DNA of 64,000 bases from Paractinoplanes polyasparticus (GTDB lineage: Bacteria; Actinomycetota; Actinomycetes; Mycobacteriales; Micromonosporaceae): positions 55,052 through 119,051 of the forward strand of contig NZ_JAHWFK010000009.1 of the NCBI RefSeq assembly GCF_019710575.1, in the 5' to 3' direction. The notes under the pieces were generated by a model that saw nothing but the letters and a program-made list of their open reading frames with translations, ran no database searches and was not told where the DNA came from. Numbering within the stretch: the first letter of the stretch is position 1; every line of letters starts with the position of its first letter. This document shows, one piece after another, positions 51,567 through 60,121 of the stretch. The position numbers and the translations under genes were made by a program.

Positions 51567-53069
51567 ATGCAGCGACGGACCCTTCTCACCGGTACGGCCC
51601 TGGGCGTGGCCGGCGCCGCGCTGGGCCTCACGCGCCCTGCCGAGGCCGGAGCCGAGCTAGTCGCCGTCCTCGGCGTGACCGTGATCGACGCGTCCGGTGG
51701 CGCCCGGCGCGGTCAGACCGTACTCGTCCAGGGTCAGCGCATCCTCGACGCCGGTCCGGCCCGGCGGGTGGCCGTGCCGCAAGGTGCGACGATCATCGAC
51801 GGCGTCGGAAAGTTTCTGATCCCGGGCCTGGCCGATATGCACACCCACGCCGTGGGCATCGACGACACCGACCCCGAGCTGTACGTGCTCAACGGCGTCA
51901 CGACCACGCGGCAGATGTCCGGCGGCCCGCTGGCTCGCAGCTGGCAGCAGCAGATCGCCGCCGGAGCGCGGCTCGGCCCGCAATGGTCGATCGGCAGCCG
52001 GATCATCGACGGCTCGCCCTCGTTGTGGGACGGGCTCGACGGGGACGGGTCGGTGCATCTCGCCGTCGCGAACCCGGCCGAGGCCCGGGCGGCCGTGCGG
52101 CAGGAGCACGCCGCCGGCGCCGAGTTCATCAAGACGTACACGCGCCTGACCCGCGATTCGTTCCTGGCGGTGGCCGCCGAATGCCGGCGGCTCGGCCTGC
52201 CGTTCCTCGGTCACGTGCCCGACTTCGTCCAGCTCACCGAGGCCAGCGACCGGGGCCTGCGCACGGTCGAGCACCTGTTCGAGGTCTGGTACGACACCTC
52301 GTCCGAGGAGGACAGGCTGCGCGCCGCCGTCGCCGCGGTGCCGGTCGGCTCCGGTGAGTACAACGGCTGGTTCAACCGCATGCACCCGATCGAGTACGCC
52401 GCGGCCCGCACCTACGACCGGCGCAAGGCCGACAAGGTCTTCCGCCGCGTCGCCCGCAACGGCACGTACTTCACGCCGACGCTCGTGTTGCACGAGACGA
52501 ACGACCAACCCGAGCGCATCGACCGCCACGACCCGCGCCACCGGTACTTCAGTGCTGACATGATCGGCTACTGGGACTGGGCCCTGGACAATCTGTACCT
52601 CCCCGGCCGCACGCCGGCGCAGGTCGTGCAGTCGAAGGAGCTCTTCCGCCGCCGTCTGGCCCTGACCGCCGACCTGGCCGCGGCCGGCGTGCCCCTGCTG
52701 GCCGGCACCGACCTGGGGACCACCTATCTCATGCCCGGCTTCAGCCTGCACGACGAGCTGCACCAGCTCGTACGGGCCGGTCTGGAGCCCCTGCAGGCCC
52801 TGGGCGCCGCGACCCTCAATCCGGCCCGCTACCTCGGCCGACGCGACGCCGGCGTCATCACCCGGGGCGCCGTGGCCGATCTCGTCCTGCTGGATGCCGA
52901 CCCGCTGCACGACATTCGGAACACCACGAGGATCAACAGCGTTTTCGTACGCGGTGAATTGATCAACCCTGCCCGGCGACACCGCATGCTGGCCGAGCTC
53001 GAGGCCCGCGCCCAGCAGCCGAAGCCGCCGGCCGCCGCCCCGGTAGTTTTCCGGGGTTGCCCCTGCTGA
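51567..53069 (+). CDS. Exported amidohydrolase family protein
   Basis: A 500-residue metal-dependent amidohydrolase. The signal is MQRRTLLTGTALGVAGAALG, Tat-like. Metal and active-site residues are visible in order: HxH in LADMHTHAVG, Lys in EFIKTYTRL, His in FLGHVPDF, His in TVEHLFEV and Asp in LLAGTDLGTT. These enzymes hydrolyse cyclic amides or dipeptides (prolidase or imidazolonepropionase-like). A C-terminal extension ends FRGCPC. AGGGAGA precedes the ATG. Confidence 0.9.
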   Translation: MQRRTLLTGTALGVAGAALGLTRPAEAGAELVAVLGVTVIDASGGARRGQTVLVQGQRILDAGPARRVAVPQGATIIDGVGKFLIPGLADMHTHAVGIDDTDPELYVLNGVTTTRQMSGGPLARSWQQQIAAGARLGPQWSIGSRIIDGSPSLWDGLDGDGSVHLAVANPAEARAAVRQEHAAGAEFIKTYTRLTRDSFLAVAAECRRLGLPFLGHVPDFVQLTEASDRGLRTVEHLFEVWYDTSSEEDRLRAAVAAVPVGSGEYNGWFNRMHPIEYAAARTYDRRKADKVFRRVARNGTYFTPTLVLHETNDQPERIDRHDPRHRYFSADMIGYWDWALDNLYLPGRTPAQVVQSKELFRRRLALTADLAAAGVPLLAGTDLGTTYLMPGFSLHDELHQLVRAGLEPLQALGAATLNPARYLGRRDAGVITRGAVADLVLLDADPLHDIRNTTRINSVFVRGELINPARRHRMLAELEARAQQPKPPAAAPVVFRGCPC

Positions 53070-53173
53070 GCCGGCACCCAAGGCACGTTTCTGCTCGCCG
53101 GTGTTGTCACCGGGCGCCCTGTCCCACGACCGTCGCGACCGTCTCAAGATCGGCGGTGCGGTATAACTGCCTG

Positions 53174-54511
53174 ATGCGCCAGGCCCGTCCGCATCCGGCG
53201 CGGACCGTGACTCTGGCGTTCCTCGGTGCGATCACTGTCGGCACCGCGCTCCTGCTGCTGCCCGTCTCGCGCGCCGGGCCGGAGTCGCCACCGCTGCTGA
53301 CCGCGTTCTTCACGGCGACCTCGGCCGTCACCACGTCCGGGATGTCGACGGTCGACACTGCCACCTACTGGTCCGGCTTCGGTCACGTGCTGCTGGCCGT
53401 GCTGACCCAGGCCGGCGGCTTCGGCATCACCACCATCGCTACGCTGGCCGGTCTGCTCGTGTCGCAGCGGCTGGGGCTGCGCGGCCGGATGATGACCGGC
53501 GCCGAGACGAACCCCGGGCTGGCCCACGGCGACGTCCGGGCGGTGCTGGTTCTCGCGGCCCTCGTCATGTTCATCAGCGAAGCCGTGATCGCCGCGATCT
53601 TCACCACCCGGCTGTGGCTGGCCTACGACGTGCCGCTGGGCCGGGCCGCCACCGAAGGGGTGTTCAACGCGATCCAGGCGTTCAACAACTGCGGCTTCTC
53701 GCTGCGCAGCGACGGCCTGACCAGCTTCGCCGGCGACTGGTGGGTCTGCCTGCCGCTGACGCTCGGCGTGATAGTCGGCGGCATCGGCGTGCCCGTGCTC
53801 CACGAGATCCTCCGTGAGGCGCGGCGACCGGCTGCGTGGTCGACCCACACCCGGCTCACCGTCGGCGGCACACTGGTGCTGCTCGTCGTGGGGTTCGCGG
53901 CGGTGCTGGGCCTCGAGTGGGGCAACGAGGACACACTGGGACCGCTCAGCGTCCCGGGAAAGATCCTGGCCGCCTTCGTCCAGGGCACGATCCCCCGCTC
54001 GGGCGGCTTCAACACGGTCGACTACGGCGCCATGAACGAGGACACGTCGGCGATCATCGTCGGCCTGATGTTCATCGGGGGCGGCAGCGCCAGCACCGCG
54101 GGCGGGATCAAGGTCACCACGTTCTTCCTGCTCGCGTACGTCATCTGGACCGAGGTGCGGGGCGAGCGCGACGTGGTGGTCGGTCGCCGCCGCATCGCCG
54201 AGACCACCCAGCGCCAGGCGACGACGGTCGCGCTGCTCGGCGTGGCCACGGTCGCCACCGGCACCCTCGTGCTGCTCGCCATCACCACCGGCATCCCGTT
54301 CGACCGGGCCCTGTTCGAGGTCATGTCGGCGTTCAGCACCTCCGGCCTCACCACCGGGCTCACCGCCGAGCTGTCCGCGCCCGGCCAGCTGATCCTGAGT
54401 GCGATGATGTTCATCGGCCGCGTCGGGACGGTCGCCGTCGCGTCCGCCCTGGCCCTCAACACCCGCCACCGGCAATACCGGTACCCCGAGGAGCGACCCA
54501 TCGTTGGCTGA
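53174..54511 (+). CDS. ktrB: Ktr/Trk potassium uptake system, membrane subunit
   Basis: A 445-residue TrkH/KtrB-type K+ transporter with four pore-loop repeats: TATSAVTTSGMSTVD, NAIQAFNNCGFSL, QGTIPRSGGFNTVDY and VMSAFSTSGLTTGLT. The central filter glycines (TSG, NCG, SGG, TSG) are present. Length fits KtrB rather than long TrkH. The ATG at 53174 gives a compact N-terminus. It overlaps the gene for its cytoplasmic RCK partner by 8 bp. Confidence 0.93.
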   Translation: MRQARPHPARTVTLAFLGAITVGTALLLLPVSRAGPESPPLLTAFFTATSAVTTSGMSTVDTATYWSGFGHVLLAVLTQAGGFGITTIATLAGLLVSQRLGLRGRMMTGAETNPGLAHGDVRAVLVLAALVMFISEAVIAAIFTTRLWLAYDVPLGRAATEGVFNAIQAFNNCGFSLRSDGLTSFAGDWWVCLPLTLGVIVGGIGVPVLHEILREARRPAAWSTHTRLTVGGTLVLLVVGFAAVLGLEWGNEDTLGPLSVPGKILAAFVQGTIPRSGGFNTVDYGAMNEDTSAIIVGLMFIGGGSASTAGGIKVTTFFLLAYVIWTEVRGERDVVVGRRRIAETTQRQATTVALLGVATVATGTLVLLAITTGIPFDRALFEVMSAFSTSGLTTGLTAELSAPGQLILSAMMFIGRVGTVAVASALALNTRHRQYRYPEERPIVG

Positions 54512-55175
54512 CAACGGCATCGCCAGGGACGAGAACGTCGCCGTCATCGGTCTGGGCCGGTTCGGCGGGCAGGTGGCCGACTCGCTGCTGCAGCTGGGGC
54601 ACGAGGTGCTCGGCGTCGACGAGAACGACCGCCTGGTGCAGCAGTGGTCCGACAAGCTCACCCACGTCGTGCAGGCCGACGCCACCGACGAGGACGCGCT
54701 GCTCCAGGTCGGGATCAAGGAGTTCGCGCGGGCCGTCGTCGGCATCGGCAGCGACATCGAGGCCAGCGTGCTGACCGTTCTCACCCTGAGCGAATTAGGC
54801 GTACGGGATATCTGGGCCAAAGCGGTGTCGGCCAAGCACGGCCGCATTCTGCGCTCGGTCGGCGCCCACCATGTCATCTATCCCGAGGCCACCATGGGCG
54901 AGCGCGTGGCTCACCTGATCGCCAGCCGCATGCTCGACTTCATGGAGTTCGACGACGGATTCGCCATCGCCAAGACCCGGGCCCCCCGCCACTCCGCCGG
55001 CCGCACCCTGGCCGACCTGGCGCTGCGCACCAAGCACGGCATCACCGTCGTCGGCATCAAGACCCACGGAGCCGACTTCGAGTACGCGTCCCCCGACACC
55101 GTGGTGCCCGAACACGCCGAACTGGTCGTAGCCGGCCGCACCGAGCAGATTCAGCGCTTCGCCGCTACTACTTAG
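54504..55175 (+). CDS. ktrA: Ktr/Trk potassium uptake system, RCK regulatory subunit
   Basis: A 223-residue protein with an RCK_N Rossmann domain (VAVIGLGRFGGQVADSLLQL, acidic strand end VDENDRLVQQW, and DATDEDALLQVG). A C-terminal RCK_C domain ends ELVVAGRTEQIQRFA. It forms the nucleotide-gated ring under KtrB; RCK_C domains of many homologues bind c-di-AMP. The start is TTG at 54504 with GAGGAG upstream. The 8-bp overlap with ktrB implies coupled translation. Confidence 0.92.
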   Translation: MADNGIARDENVAVIGLGRFGGQVADSLLQLGHEVLGVDENDRLVQQWSDKLTHVVQADATDEDALLQVGIKEFARAVVGIGSDIEASVLTVLTLSELGVRDIWAKAVSAKHGRILRSVGAHHVIYPEATMGERVAHLIASRMLDFMEFDDGFAIAKTRAPRHSAGRTLADLALRTKHGITVVGIKTHGADFEYASPDTVVPEHAELVVAGRTEQIQRFAATT

Positions 55176-55582
55176 CCCTGTTGCAGAATCCGGATCGCGT
55201 TGCCCGACGGGTCCCGTACGCCCATGTCGGTGCCGTAGAAATGCTTGGTGGGCTCCTGGGTGAAATCGGTGACGCCGCGGGCTTTGAGGGTCTCGTACAA
55301 AGCCTGTACGTCGTCGGTGACGAGAACCAGACCGCCCAGGGCGCCCTTCGTGATCAGCGCGCGCAGCTGCTCGGCCGTTGCCTCGTCGTGCAGCGGCGGC
55401 CCCGGCTCCTCGAGCGAGATCTCGGTGCCACCGCCCGCGACGCGCACAGTCAGCCAGCGGTACGAGCCCTGCTGAACGTCGTTGCCCTTCTCGAGCCCGA
55501 GCTTCCCGACGTAGAAATCCAGCGCCTCCTCCTTGTCGAGCACATAGATGGAGGCGACGTTCACTTTCGCAATCATGGCCAT
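55172..55582 (-). CDS. VOC/glyoxalase superfamily protein
   Basis: A 136-residue vicinal-oxygen-chelate protein: IAKVNVASIYVLDKEEALDF, YVGKLGLEKG, then the second half with GGLVLVTDDVQALYETLKAR and DMGVRDPSGNAIRI. The role (glyoxalase, resistance or dioxygenase) cannot be assigned. It lies 10 bp downstream of an AraC-type regulator on the same strand, a frequent pairing. It overlaps ktrA convergently by 4 bp. ATGs at 55582 and 55576 are both possible. Confidence 0.88.
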   Translation of the reverse strand: MAMIAKVNVASIYVLDKEEALDFYVGKLGLEKGNDVQQGSYRWLTVRVAGGGTEISLEEPGPPLHDEATAEQLRALITKGALGGLVLVTDDVQALYETLKARGVTDFTQEPTKHFYGTDMGVRDPSGNAIRILQQG

Positions 55583-55592
55583 GGTCGTCAGG

Positions 55593-56030
55593 CTAGTGAG
55601 ACCGCGGCGACGCCGGCTTCTCCGGAACTGCTGAGTTCCGCCGCGGCCGGGTGTGGGCCATCTGAACGCAGTGCGGCGCCACCAGCGGCCCGTGCCCGCG
55701 CCGATAACCCGACGGGCTCTCCCCCACGATCGCGCGGAACGTCCGGCTGAAGGTCCCGAGACTGCCGAAGCCGACCTCGGAGCAGATACCGGTGACGCTG
55801 CGCCCGGTCTCCCGCAACAGGAACATCGACCGCTCGATCCGCCGCCGTTGCAGGTACCGATGAGGCGTCTCGCCGAACGCATCCCGGAAGCACCGGCTGA
55901 AATGCGCCGGCGAGAGGTGCGCCACCGCCGCGATGGCCCCGACGTCGAGCGGGCGGGCATATCCCCGGTCGATGGCGTCCCGGGCCCGGAGCAGCCGCCG
56001 GTTCAGTTGCTCGACCGCACGCCCCACCAC
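55593..56030 (-). CDS. AraC-family transcriptional regulator (DNA-binding domain only)
   Basis: A 145-residue protein made almost wholly of the two AraC helix-turn-helix motifs: LDVGAIAAVAHLSPAHFSRC then FRDAFGETPHRYLQRRRIER, and VTGICSEVGFGSLGTFSRTF then RAIVGESPSGYRR. No sugar- or effector-binding domain is present. It is the upstream partner of the VOC gene and probably regulates it. Between 56031 and 56199 I see no gene, only a short frame without a start codon. Confidence 0.9.
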   Translation of the reverse strand: MVGRAVEQLNRRLLRARDAIDRGYARPLDVGAIAAVAHLSPAHFSRCFRDAFGETPHRYLQRRRIERSMFLLRETGRSVTGICSEVGFGSLGTFSRTFRAIVGESPSGYRRGHGPLVAPHCVQMAHTRPRRNSAVPEKPASPRSH

Positions 56031-56199
56031 GCCATGCTAATGGTTCCGCGGCGGTAGGGTCGTGACTCAGCCGATCTGGGCCGCAGTCGGTCACGGCGTC
56101 GCTCGACGAGCTGCCGCGGCGCACCGTACTCCAGCGCGCGATCGTCGATCATCTGCGGGCCGGCCGCCATTGGCACTGGCGGCGCGGCACCTTTCCGGC

Positions 56200-56781
56200 C
56201 TAGCTACGTCCCGCCGGTTGACTGACGGTCGTACGTAGCGAGTTCACCGCGTCGGACAGGAGCTCGCGCAAGGCGCGCTTCTCGTCCGGAAGCGTCCATT
56301 TCTGGAACGCCACCTGCTGCGCGACCATGGCCGCGCCGGCGGCGAGAAACGCGGTTTCCGGGTCACAACCGCGCGCGTTGAGCGCGGCTGCGATGGCCTC
56401 GGTGAGCACGGCGTTCTTGCTGAGTTCGCGCTCCTGCAGCTCCGGGTTGGCGGCGAGGACCGCGTGGCGGCGCGCCACCGCGGCACGGCGATCCTCGAAC
56501 AGCCTGTCGGCCGCCACTCCCAAGGCGCGCACGACAGCGTCGAGGGGCAGCAGGGTGTCGTCGCCGGCGGCGATCTCCCGGAGGATCTCCTGCTGGAGCT
56601 CTGAGCTCAGCCCGAACAGCACCTCGCGCTTGTCGGCGAAGTGGTTGAAGAACGTTCGCTGAGTGAGCCCGGCCCGCTGCGCGATCTCGGCCACCGTCGT
56701 CCGCTCGAACCCCTGCTCGCCGAAGAGCTCCAAGGCGGCGGCCTGCAGGCGGTCGACTGCGTCCGGTTTCCATCGCGGCAT
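56200..56781 (-). CDS. TetR-family transcriptional regulator
   Basis: A 193-residue TetR protein. The N-terminal DNA-binding domain is VDRLQAAALELFGEQGFERT, then VAEIAQRAGLTQRTFFNHFA, followed by the usual helical ligand domain. It is divergent from the cupin gene at 56868. The large inverted repeat between them (56796-56846) starts 15 bp before its ATG and is a very strong candidate operator for both directions. Confidence 0.92.
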   Translation of the reverse strand: MPRWKPDAVDRLQAAALELFGEQGFERTTVAEIAQRAGLTQRTFFNHFADKREVLFGLSSELQQEILREIAAGDDTLLPLDAVVRALGVAADRLFEDRRAAVARRHAVLAANPELQERELSKNAVLTEAIAAALNARGCDPETAFLAAGAAMVAQQVAFQKWTLPDEKRALRELLSDAVNSLRTTVSQPAGRS

Positions 56782-56795
56782 TCCCCGAGCCTAGC

Positions 56796-56846
56796 GATTG
56801 CAGTTTGTGCAGTCATCGGGCTAGGGTGACTGCACAAGCTGCAATC
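56796..56846. promoter_or_regulatory. Large inverted-repeat operator between tetR and cupin genes
   Basis: Arms at 56796-56815 (GATTGCAGTTTGTGCAGTCA) and 56827-56846 are complementary over 20 bp with one mismatch, separated by 11 bp. Each arm contains TGCA-n5-TGCA (right arm TGCA-n4/5 variant), so two TetR dimers could bind. It overlaps the intergenic promoters of both divergent genes. Confidence 0.85.
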
Positions 56847-56867
56847 ACTACTTCGGGAGGCCTCCTC

Positions 56868-57329
56868 ATGGTCGCTGTATCGATCGTCGGCCCCGGCCAG
56901 GGCGAACTCTTCAGCAACGGACCGGCGCAGATCCGGATCCTCGAGGACGGGAGCAACACCGAACACCGCCTGGGGATCGGCGAGATCGTCGTTCCGCCAC
57001 ACACCGCCGGCCCTCCGCAGCACCGGCACGCCCAGCACGACGAAGGCTTCTATGTGCTGAAGGGCACCGTGCGGTTCACCATCGGGACGGACGACTACGA
57101 CGCCGGCCCCGGCACGTGGGTCACGGTTCCGCCGGGCGCACCGCACACCTTCGCCAACCCGGGCGACGAGCCGTTGGTCCTGCTGACCACCTTCACGCCG
57201 GATCTGTACGTGCACTACTTCCGCGACGTCAAAGCATTGCTCGAATCCGGGCAGCCGATGTCGCGCGAGACCCTGGCGCCGATCTGGAAGCACTACGCCA
57301 CCGAGCCATCCACCGAATTCGCGAAGTGA
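56868..57329 (+). CDS. Cupin-domain protein
   Basis: A 153-residue single-domain cupin. Motif 1 is PPQHRHAQHDEGFYVLKG with metal ligands His, His and Glu; motif 2 is PGTWVTVPPGAPHTFAN with the final His. Members bind a metal and may act as dioxygenases or isomerases. GGGAGG precedes the ATG. It is divergent from a TetR gene across a shared operator and is followed after 41 bp by a quinone reductase-like gene, suggesting one TetR-controlled detoxification unit. Confidence 0.9.
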   Translation: MVAVSIVGPGQGELFSNGPAQIRILEDGSNTEHRLGIGEIVVPPHTAGPPQHRHAQHDEGFYVLKGTVRFTIGTDDYDAGPGTWVTVPPGAPHTFANPGDEPLVLLTTFTPDLYVHYFRDVKALLESGQPMSRETLAPIWKHYATEPSTEFAK

Positions 57330-57370
57330 CCCCTCGCCGGCCGCCATCGACCTCGAAGTGAAGGAACGCC

Positions 57371-58291
57371 ATGAAAGCCATTCGATTCGACCGGTTCGGC
57401 CCGCCCGAGGTGCTCGCCCTCGTCGACATCGATGAACCGCATCCCCAGGCCGGCCAGGTACGCATCAAGGTGCGCGCCGCGGGTGTCAACGGTCTCGACT
57501 GGAAGCTCCGAGCCGGGCTCGTGCAGGACGTCTTCGAGTTGTCACTCCCCAGCGGCACCGGTACGGACGCCGCGGGCATCATCGACGAGGTGGGCGACGG
57601 CGTGACCGACGTCCGGATCGGCGACCGTGTGTTCGGGGTCGGCACCGGCGCCTTGGCGGAGTACACCGTGCTGGACGCGTGGACCCTCATGCCGGAGGGC
57701 TTGTCCTTCGCCGAAGCGGCCGGCTACCCGATCCCCGTCGAGACGGCGTTGCGCATCGTCGACCAGATCGGCGTCCAGCCCGGCCAGACACTGCTCGTCA
57801 GCGGCGCCTCGGGCGGGGTGGGCACGGCCGTCGTTCAGATCGCGCGGGATCGGGGCATCACCGTCATCGGCACGGCCGGCGCCGCCAACCAGGACTACCT
57901 GCGAGGCTTGGGCGCGGTGCCTACGACGTACGGCGAAGGACTCGTCGAACGGGTCCGCGCGCTCGCACCGGACGGCATCGACGCCGCGCTCGACATCTCC
58001 GGCTCCGGCGTCATCGCGGAGTGCGTCGAGCTCACCGGCGACCCGTCGAAGGTGCTGTCCATCGCGGACTTCACCGCCCCTCAGCACGGCGCCCGAGTGT
58101 CCTACGAGGCCGTCGACATGCCCGCCGCGCTACGCCGAGCCGCCCACCTGTACGCCACGGGCGTACTGGAGATCCCGGTCGACAAGACGTTCACCCTGGC
58201 CGACGCGGCCGCCGCACAGGCTCACAACGAAGCCGGCCACGCCGCGGGACGAACGGTCGTGACCGTGCCCGACCCGACACCTCGAACCTGA
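57371..58291 (+). CDS. NADPH:quinone reductase-like medium-chain dehydrogenase
   Basis: A 306-residue zinc-free MDR protein. The GroES-like N-terminus is MKAIRFDRFGPPEVLALVDI with VRAAGVNGLDWKLRAG. The nucleotide-binding domain has VSGASGGVGTAVVQIARDRG, and the terminal TFTLADAAAAQAHNEAGHAA segment is typical of quinone oxidoreductases. It is likely to reduce quinones or enones with NADPH. It is probably co-transcribed with the cupin gene under TetR control. Confidence 0.9.
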   Translation: MKAIRFDRFGPPEVLALVDIDEPHPQAGQVRIKVRAAGVNGLDWKLRAGLVQDVFELSLPSGTGTDAAGIIDEVGDGVTDVRIGDRVFGVGTGALAEYTVLDAWTLMPEGLSFAEAAGYPIPVETALRIVDQIGVQPGQTLLVSGASGGVGTAVVQIARDRGITVIGTAGAANQDYLRGLGAVPTTYGEGLVERVRALAPDGIDAALDISGSGVIAECVELTGDPSKVLSIADFTAPQHGARVSYEAVDMPAALRRAAHLYATGVLEIPVDKTFTLADAAAAQAHNEAGHAAGRTVVTVPDPTPRT

Positions 58292-58297
58292 CCCCGT

Positions 58298-59005
58298 TCA
58301 GTCCCGCCCGGCAGCGGCCACGTCGACGCACACCACTCCCTTGTTGCCGTCCTGGTCGGCGATCACAGTCTGCGAGGGCGCGTTGCTGTCGTCCACCACG
58401 GTCCCGCCAGCGGCGAGGGCGTCAGCGATTCGCTGGCCGGCCACCTCGGGCGCCACATAGACCTCGAGGTGGAACCGCTGGCGCGGAGTCTCGTGCTCCT
58501 CGGCGTCGGAGAACCACAGGTTGGGGACCCGTCCCGTGGCCTCCCGAATCTCGTCGCTGGGCGTCCCGCGGCCCTGAGACGCGGCGCTCCCGGTCAGCAG
58601 GGCGGCCCACACCGGGGCGATGGCCGCGGACTGCGCCGTATCGAGGCCGAGCTCGACTTCGCTGACCGAGGCCGGATCGGTGTCGAGCCCGTGATCGGCG
58701 GCGATCTCGGTGATCCGTCGCGCGAGGTCGACGTCCTGCTGGGTCACCCACTCGACGACGCGCTCGGTGCCGTCGTCCTCGCGGTAGACGGCGTCGTCGC
58801 TGACCAGTTCGAAGTCGACATAGCCCTTGCCCATCGACACGCGCGGATGGTGCCCGACCGCGTCGCCCGCCTCGCCCACCGCGACAACGAACCGGACCCC
58901 GCTGCCGAAATCCTCGACCAGGTAGCGGGTGTGTAGTCCCTGTGCCAGCTTTCGCCAGTCGGTCAACCCGGCCTCGGCGATCTGCTGGCTCCTCAGCATG
59001 TCCAT
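58298..59005 (-). CDS. Pterin-4a-carbinolamine dehydratase-like domain fused to VOC domain
   Basis: A 235-residue two-domain protein. Residues about 1-100 resemble PCD/DCoH: LTDWRKLAQGLHTRYLVEDF, then VGHHPRVSMGKGYVDFEL with the conserved HHP, and VTQQDVDLARRITEIAADHG. Residues about 115-235 are a VOC/glyoxalase-like domain (VPNLWFSDAEEHETPRQRFH, LEVYVAPEVAGQRI). The enzymatic role of this fusion is unknown. It converges with the quinone reductase gene (6-bp gap). The ATG at 59005 is chosen. Confidence 0.83.
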   Translation of the reverse strand: MDMLRSQQIAEAGLTDWRKLAQGLHTRYLVEDFGSGVRFVVAVGEAGDAVGHHPRVSMGKGYVDFELVSDDAVYREDDGTERVVEWVTQQDVDLARRITEIAADHGLDTDPASVSEVELGLDTAQSAAIAPVWAALLTGSAASQGRGTPSDEIREATGRVPNLWFSDAEEHETPRQRFHLEVYVAPEVAGQRIADALAAGGTVVDDSNAPSQTVIADQDGNKGVVCVDVAAAGRD

Positions 59006-59055
59006 GGACGCGGACCCTATCCCCGATACAGCCACAACGCGCTAGAGCCGGCCGG

Positions 59056-59445
59056 TCAGGGTTTGTGCACTCGGTCGACCTTGACGGTGAGGATGACCCG
59101 CTGCTGCGGGCCACCGCCGAAGCCGGGGTAGGGCCGGCCGATGTACTTCTGAGACAGCTCGTCGATGTTCTCGCGGGCGCCGTCGGTCGTGGCGTCCACG
59201 ACACTGCCCCGCAGAGCCCAGGAACGTGACGGTGCGGCCGGGTCGGCGATGCCGATGGCGATGCGCGGGTCGCGTCTGACGTTGCGGGTCTTCTGGTGGG
59301 TGTCGACCGTGTTGATGAGCACGTGTTCACCGTCGGTGGAGGCCCAGGTCTGAGAGATCTGCGGCGACCCGTCGGGCATGAGAGTGGTGACGAAGCAGAT
59401 CGCCTTGGCGTTGAGGACGTCGAGCAGGTCGTCGGGCAGAGCCAT
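59056..59445 (-). CDS. PPOX-class (F420-dependent) flavin/deazaflavin reductase-like protein
   Basis: A 129-residue split-barrel protein: CFVTTLMPDGSPQISQTWAS, HVLINTVDTHQKTRNVRRDP, RIAIGIADPAAPSRSW, and the C-terminal RVILTVKVDRVHKP. The pattern fits the TIGR03618-type F420-binding PPOX family of actinobacteria, which reduce or bind deazaflavin. It lies 9 bp downstream of a TetR gene on the same strand and is probably its target. Confidence 0.9.
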   Translation of the reverse strand: MALPDDLLDVLNAKAICFVTTLMPDGSPQISQTWASTDGEHVLINTVDTHQKTRNVRRDPRIAIGIADPAAPSRSWALRGSVVDATTDGARENIDELSQKYIGRPYPGFGGGPQQRVILTVKVDRVHKP

Positions 59446-59454
59446 GCTGAACCT

Positions 59455-60102
59455 TCACCTTTTCTGGTCGTTGTAGAGGTGGTCGATGACGTTCTCGTCC
59501 GGCGGGTCACCGGACAGTTCGGCATGGCGCAGCCCCGTCAGGGCGATCGTGAGAGCGCGCCGCCACAGGTCCGGGGCGAAGGAACGGGAGGCGTCCATGA
59601 CGCCGCCCACCATCACGTGCACGGCAGCGAAGTCGGCGGGCGTCGCCCCGGCCGGCAGCTGACCCGCACGAACAGCGCGGGCGATCAGGCCGGCCACGAG
59701 CGGGGTCATCCGCTCGTGGGCCCGCCGCACCAGGGCGGTGGCCTGGTTGCGACTGCGCAGCAACTCTCCAAGACCACGGCTCTGCGCTTCGACCTCGAGT
59801 TGCTGCTCGAGGAACCAGGTGAGCCCGGCCCACGCGTCGTCGTACCGCGAAGCCTGCTCAGCGAAGCTGATCACCGTATCGATGTGCTCGCTGAACAGGG
59901 CGTCCAGCAGATCCTGCCGTTGCGGGAAACGCCGGTACACGGTGCCCATCCCCGTGCCGGCAGCCCGGGCGATGTCTTCGTAAGGAACGTCCAAGCCGGC
60001 CGAGGCCATGAGGTCGTACGCCGTACGCAACAGGAGCTGCCGGTTGCGTTCAGCATCACGACGCAGCGGAGGTTCCGGTTCGGCCACCCGCTGACCATAC
60101 AT
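59455..60102 (-). CDS. TetR-family transcriptional regulator
   Basis: A 215-residue TetR protein: NRQLLLRTAYDLMASAGLDV then DIARAAGTGMGTVYRRFPQR as helix-turn-helix, and a helical C-terminal domain. It heads a two-gene unit with the PPOX-class gene. A perfect 16-bp palindrome lies 3-19 bp upstream of its ATG and overlaps a likely -10, so autorepression is expected and the mRNA may be leaderless. Confidence 0.92.
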   Translation of the reverse strand: MYGQRVAEPEPPLRRDAERNRQLLLRTAYDLMASAGLDVPYEDIARAAGTGMGTVYRRFPQRQDLLDALFSEHIDTVISFAEQASRYDDAWAGLTWFLEQQLEVEAQSRGLGELLRSRNQATALVRRAHERMTPLVAGLIARAVRAGQLPAGATPADFAAVHVMVGGVMDASRSFAPDLWRRALTIALTGLRHAELSGDPPDENVIDHLYNDQKR

Positions 60103-60105
60103 AAG

Positions 60106-60121
60106 TGGAAGATATCTTCCA
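60106..60121 (-). promoter_or_regulatory. Perfect palindromic TetR operator overlapping promoter
   Basis: TGGAAGATATCTTCCA is a perfect 16-bp palindrome. On the minus strand TTGGAA (60141-60136) and GATATC (inside the palindrome) are spaced by 18 bp as possible -35 and -10. Transcription would then start at about the ATG at 60102. Confidence 0.75.

Noticed and set aside
53070..53173. c-di-AMP riboswitch before the potassium uptake genes
   Set aside because: The interval is only 104 bp and lacks the conserved elements of that class.
56057..56202. Short plus-strand frame reading like the C-terminus of a protein (ends RRGTFPA)
   Set aside because: It has no start codon and about 45 codons only; it might be a gene remnant but cannot be supported.
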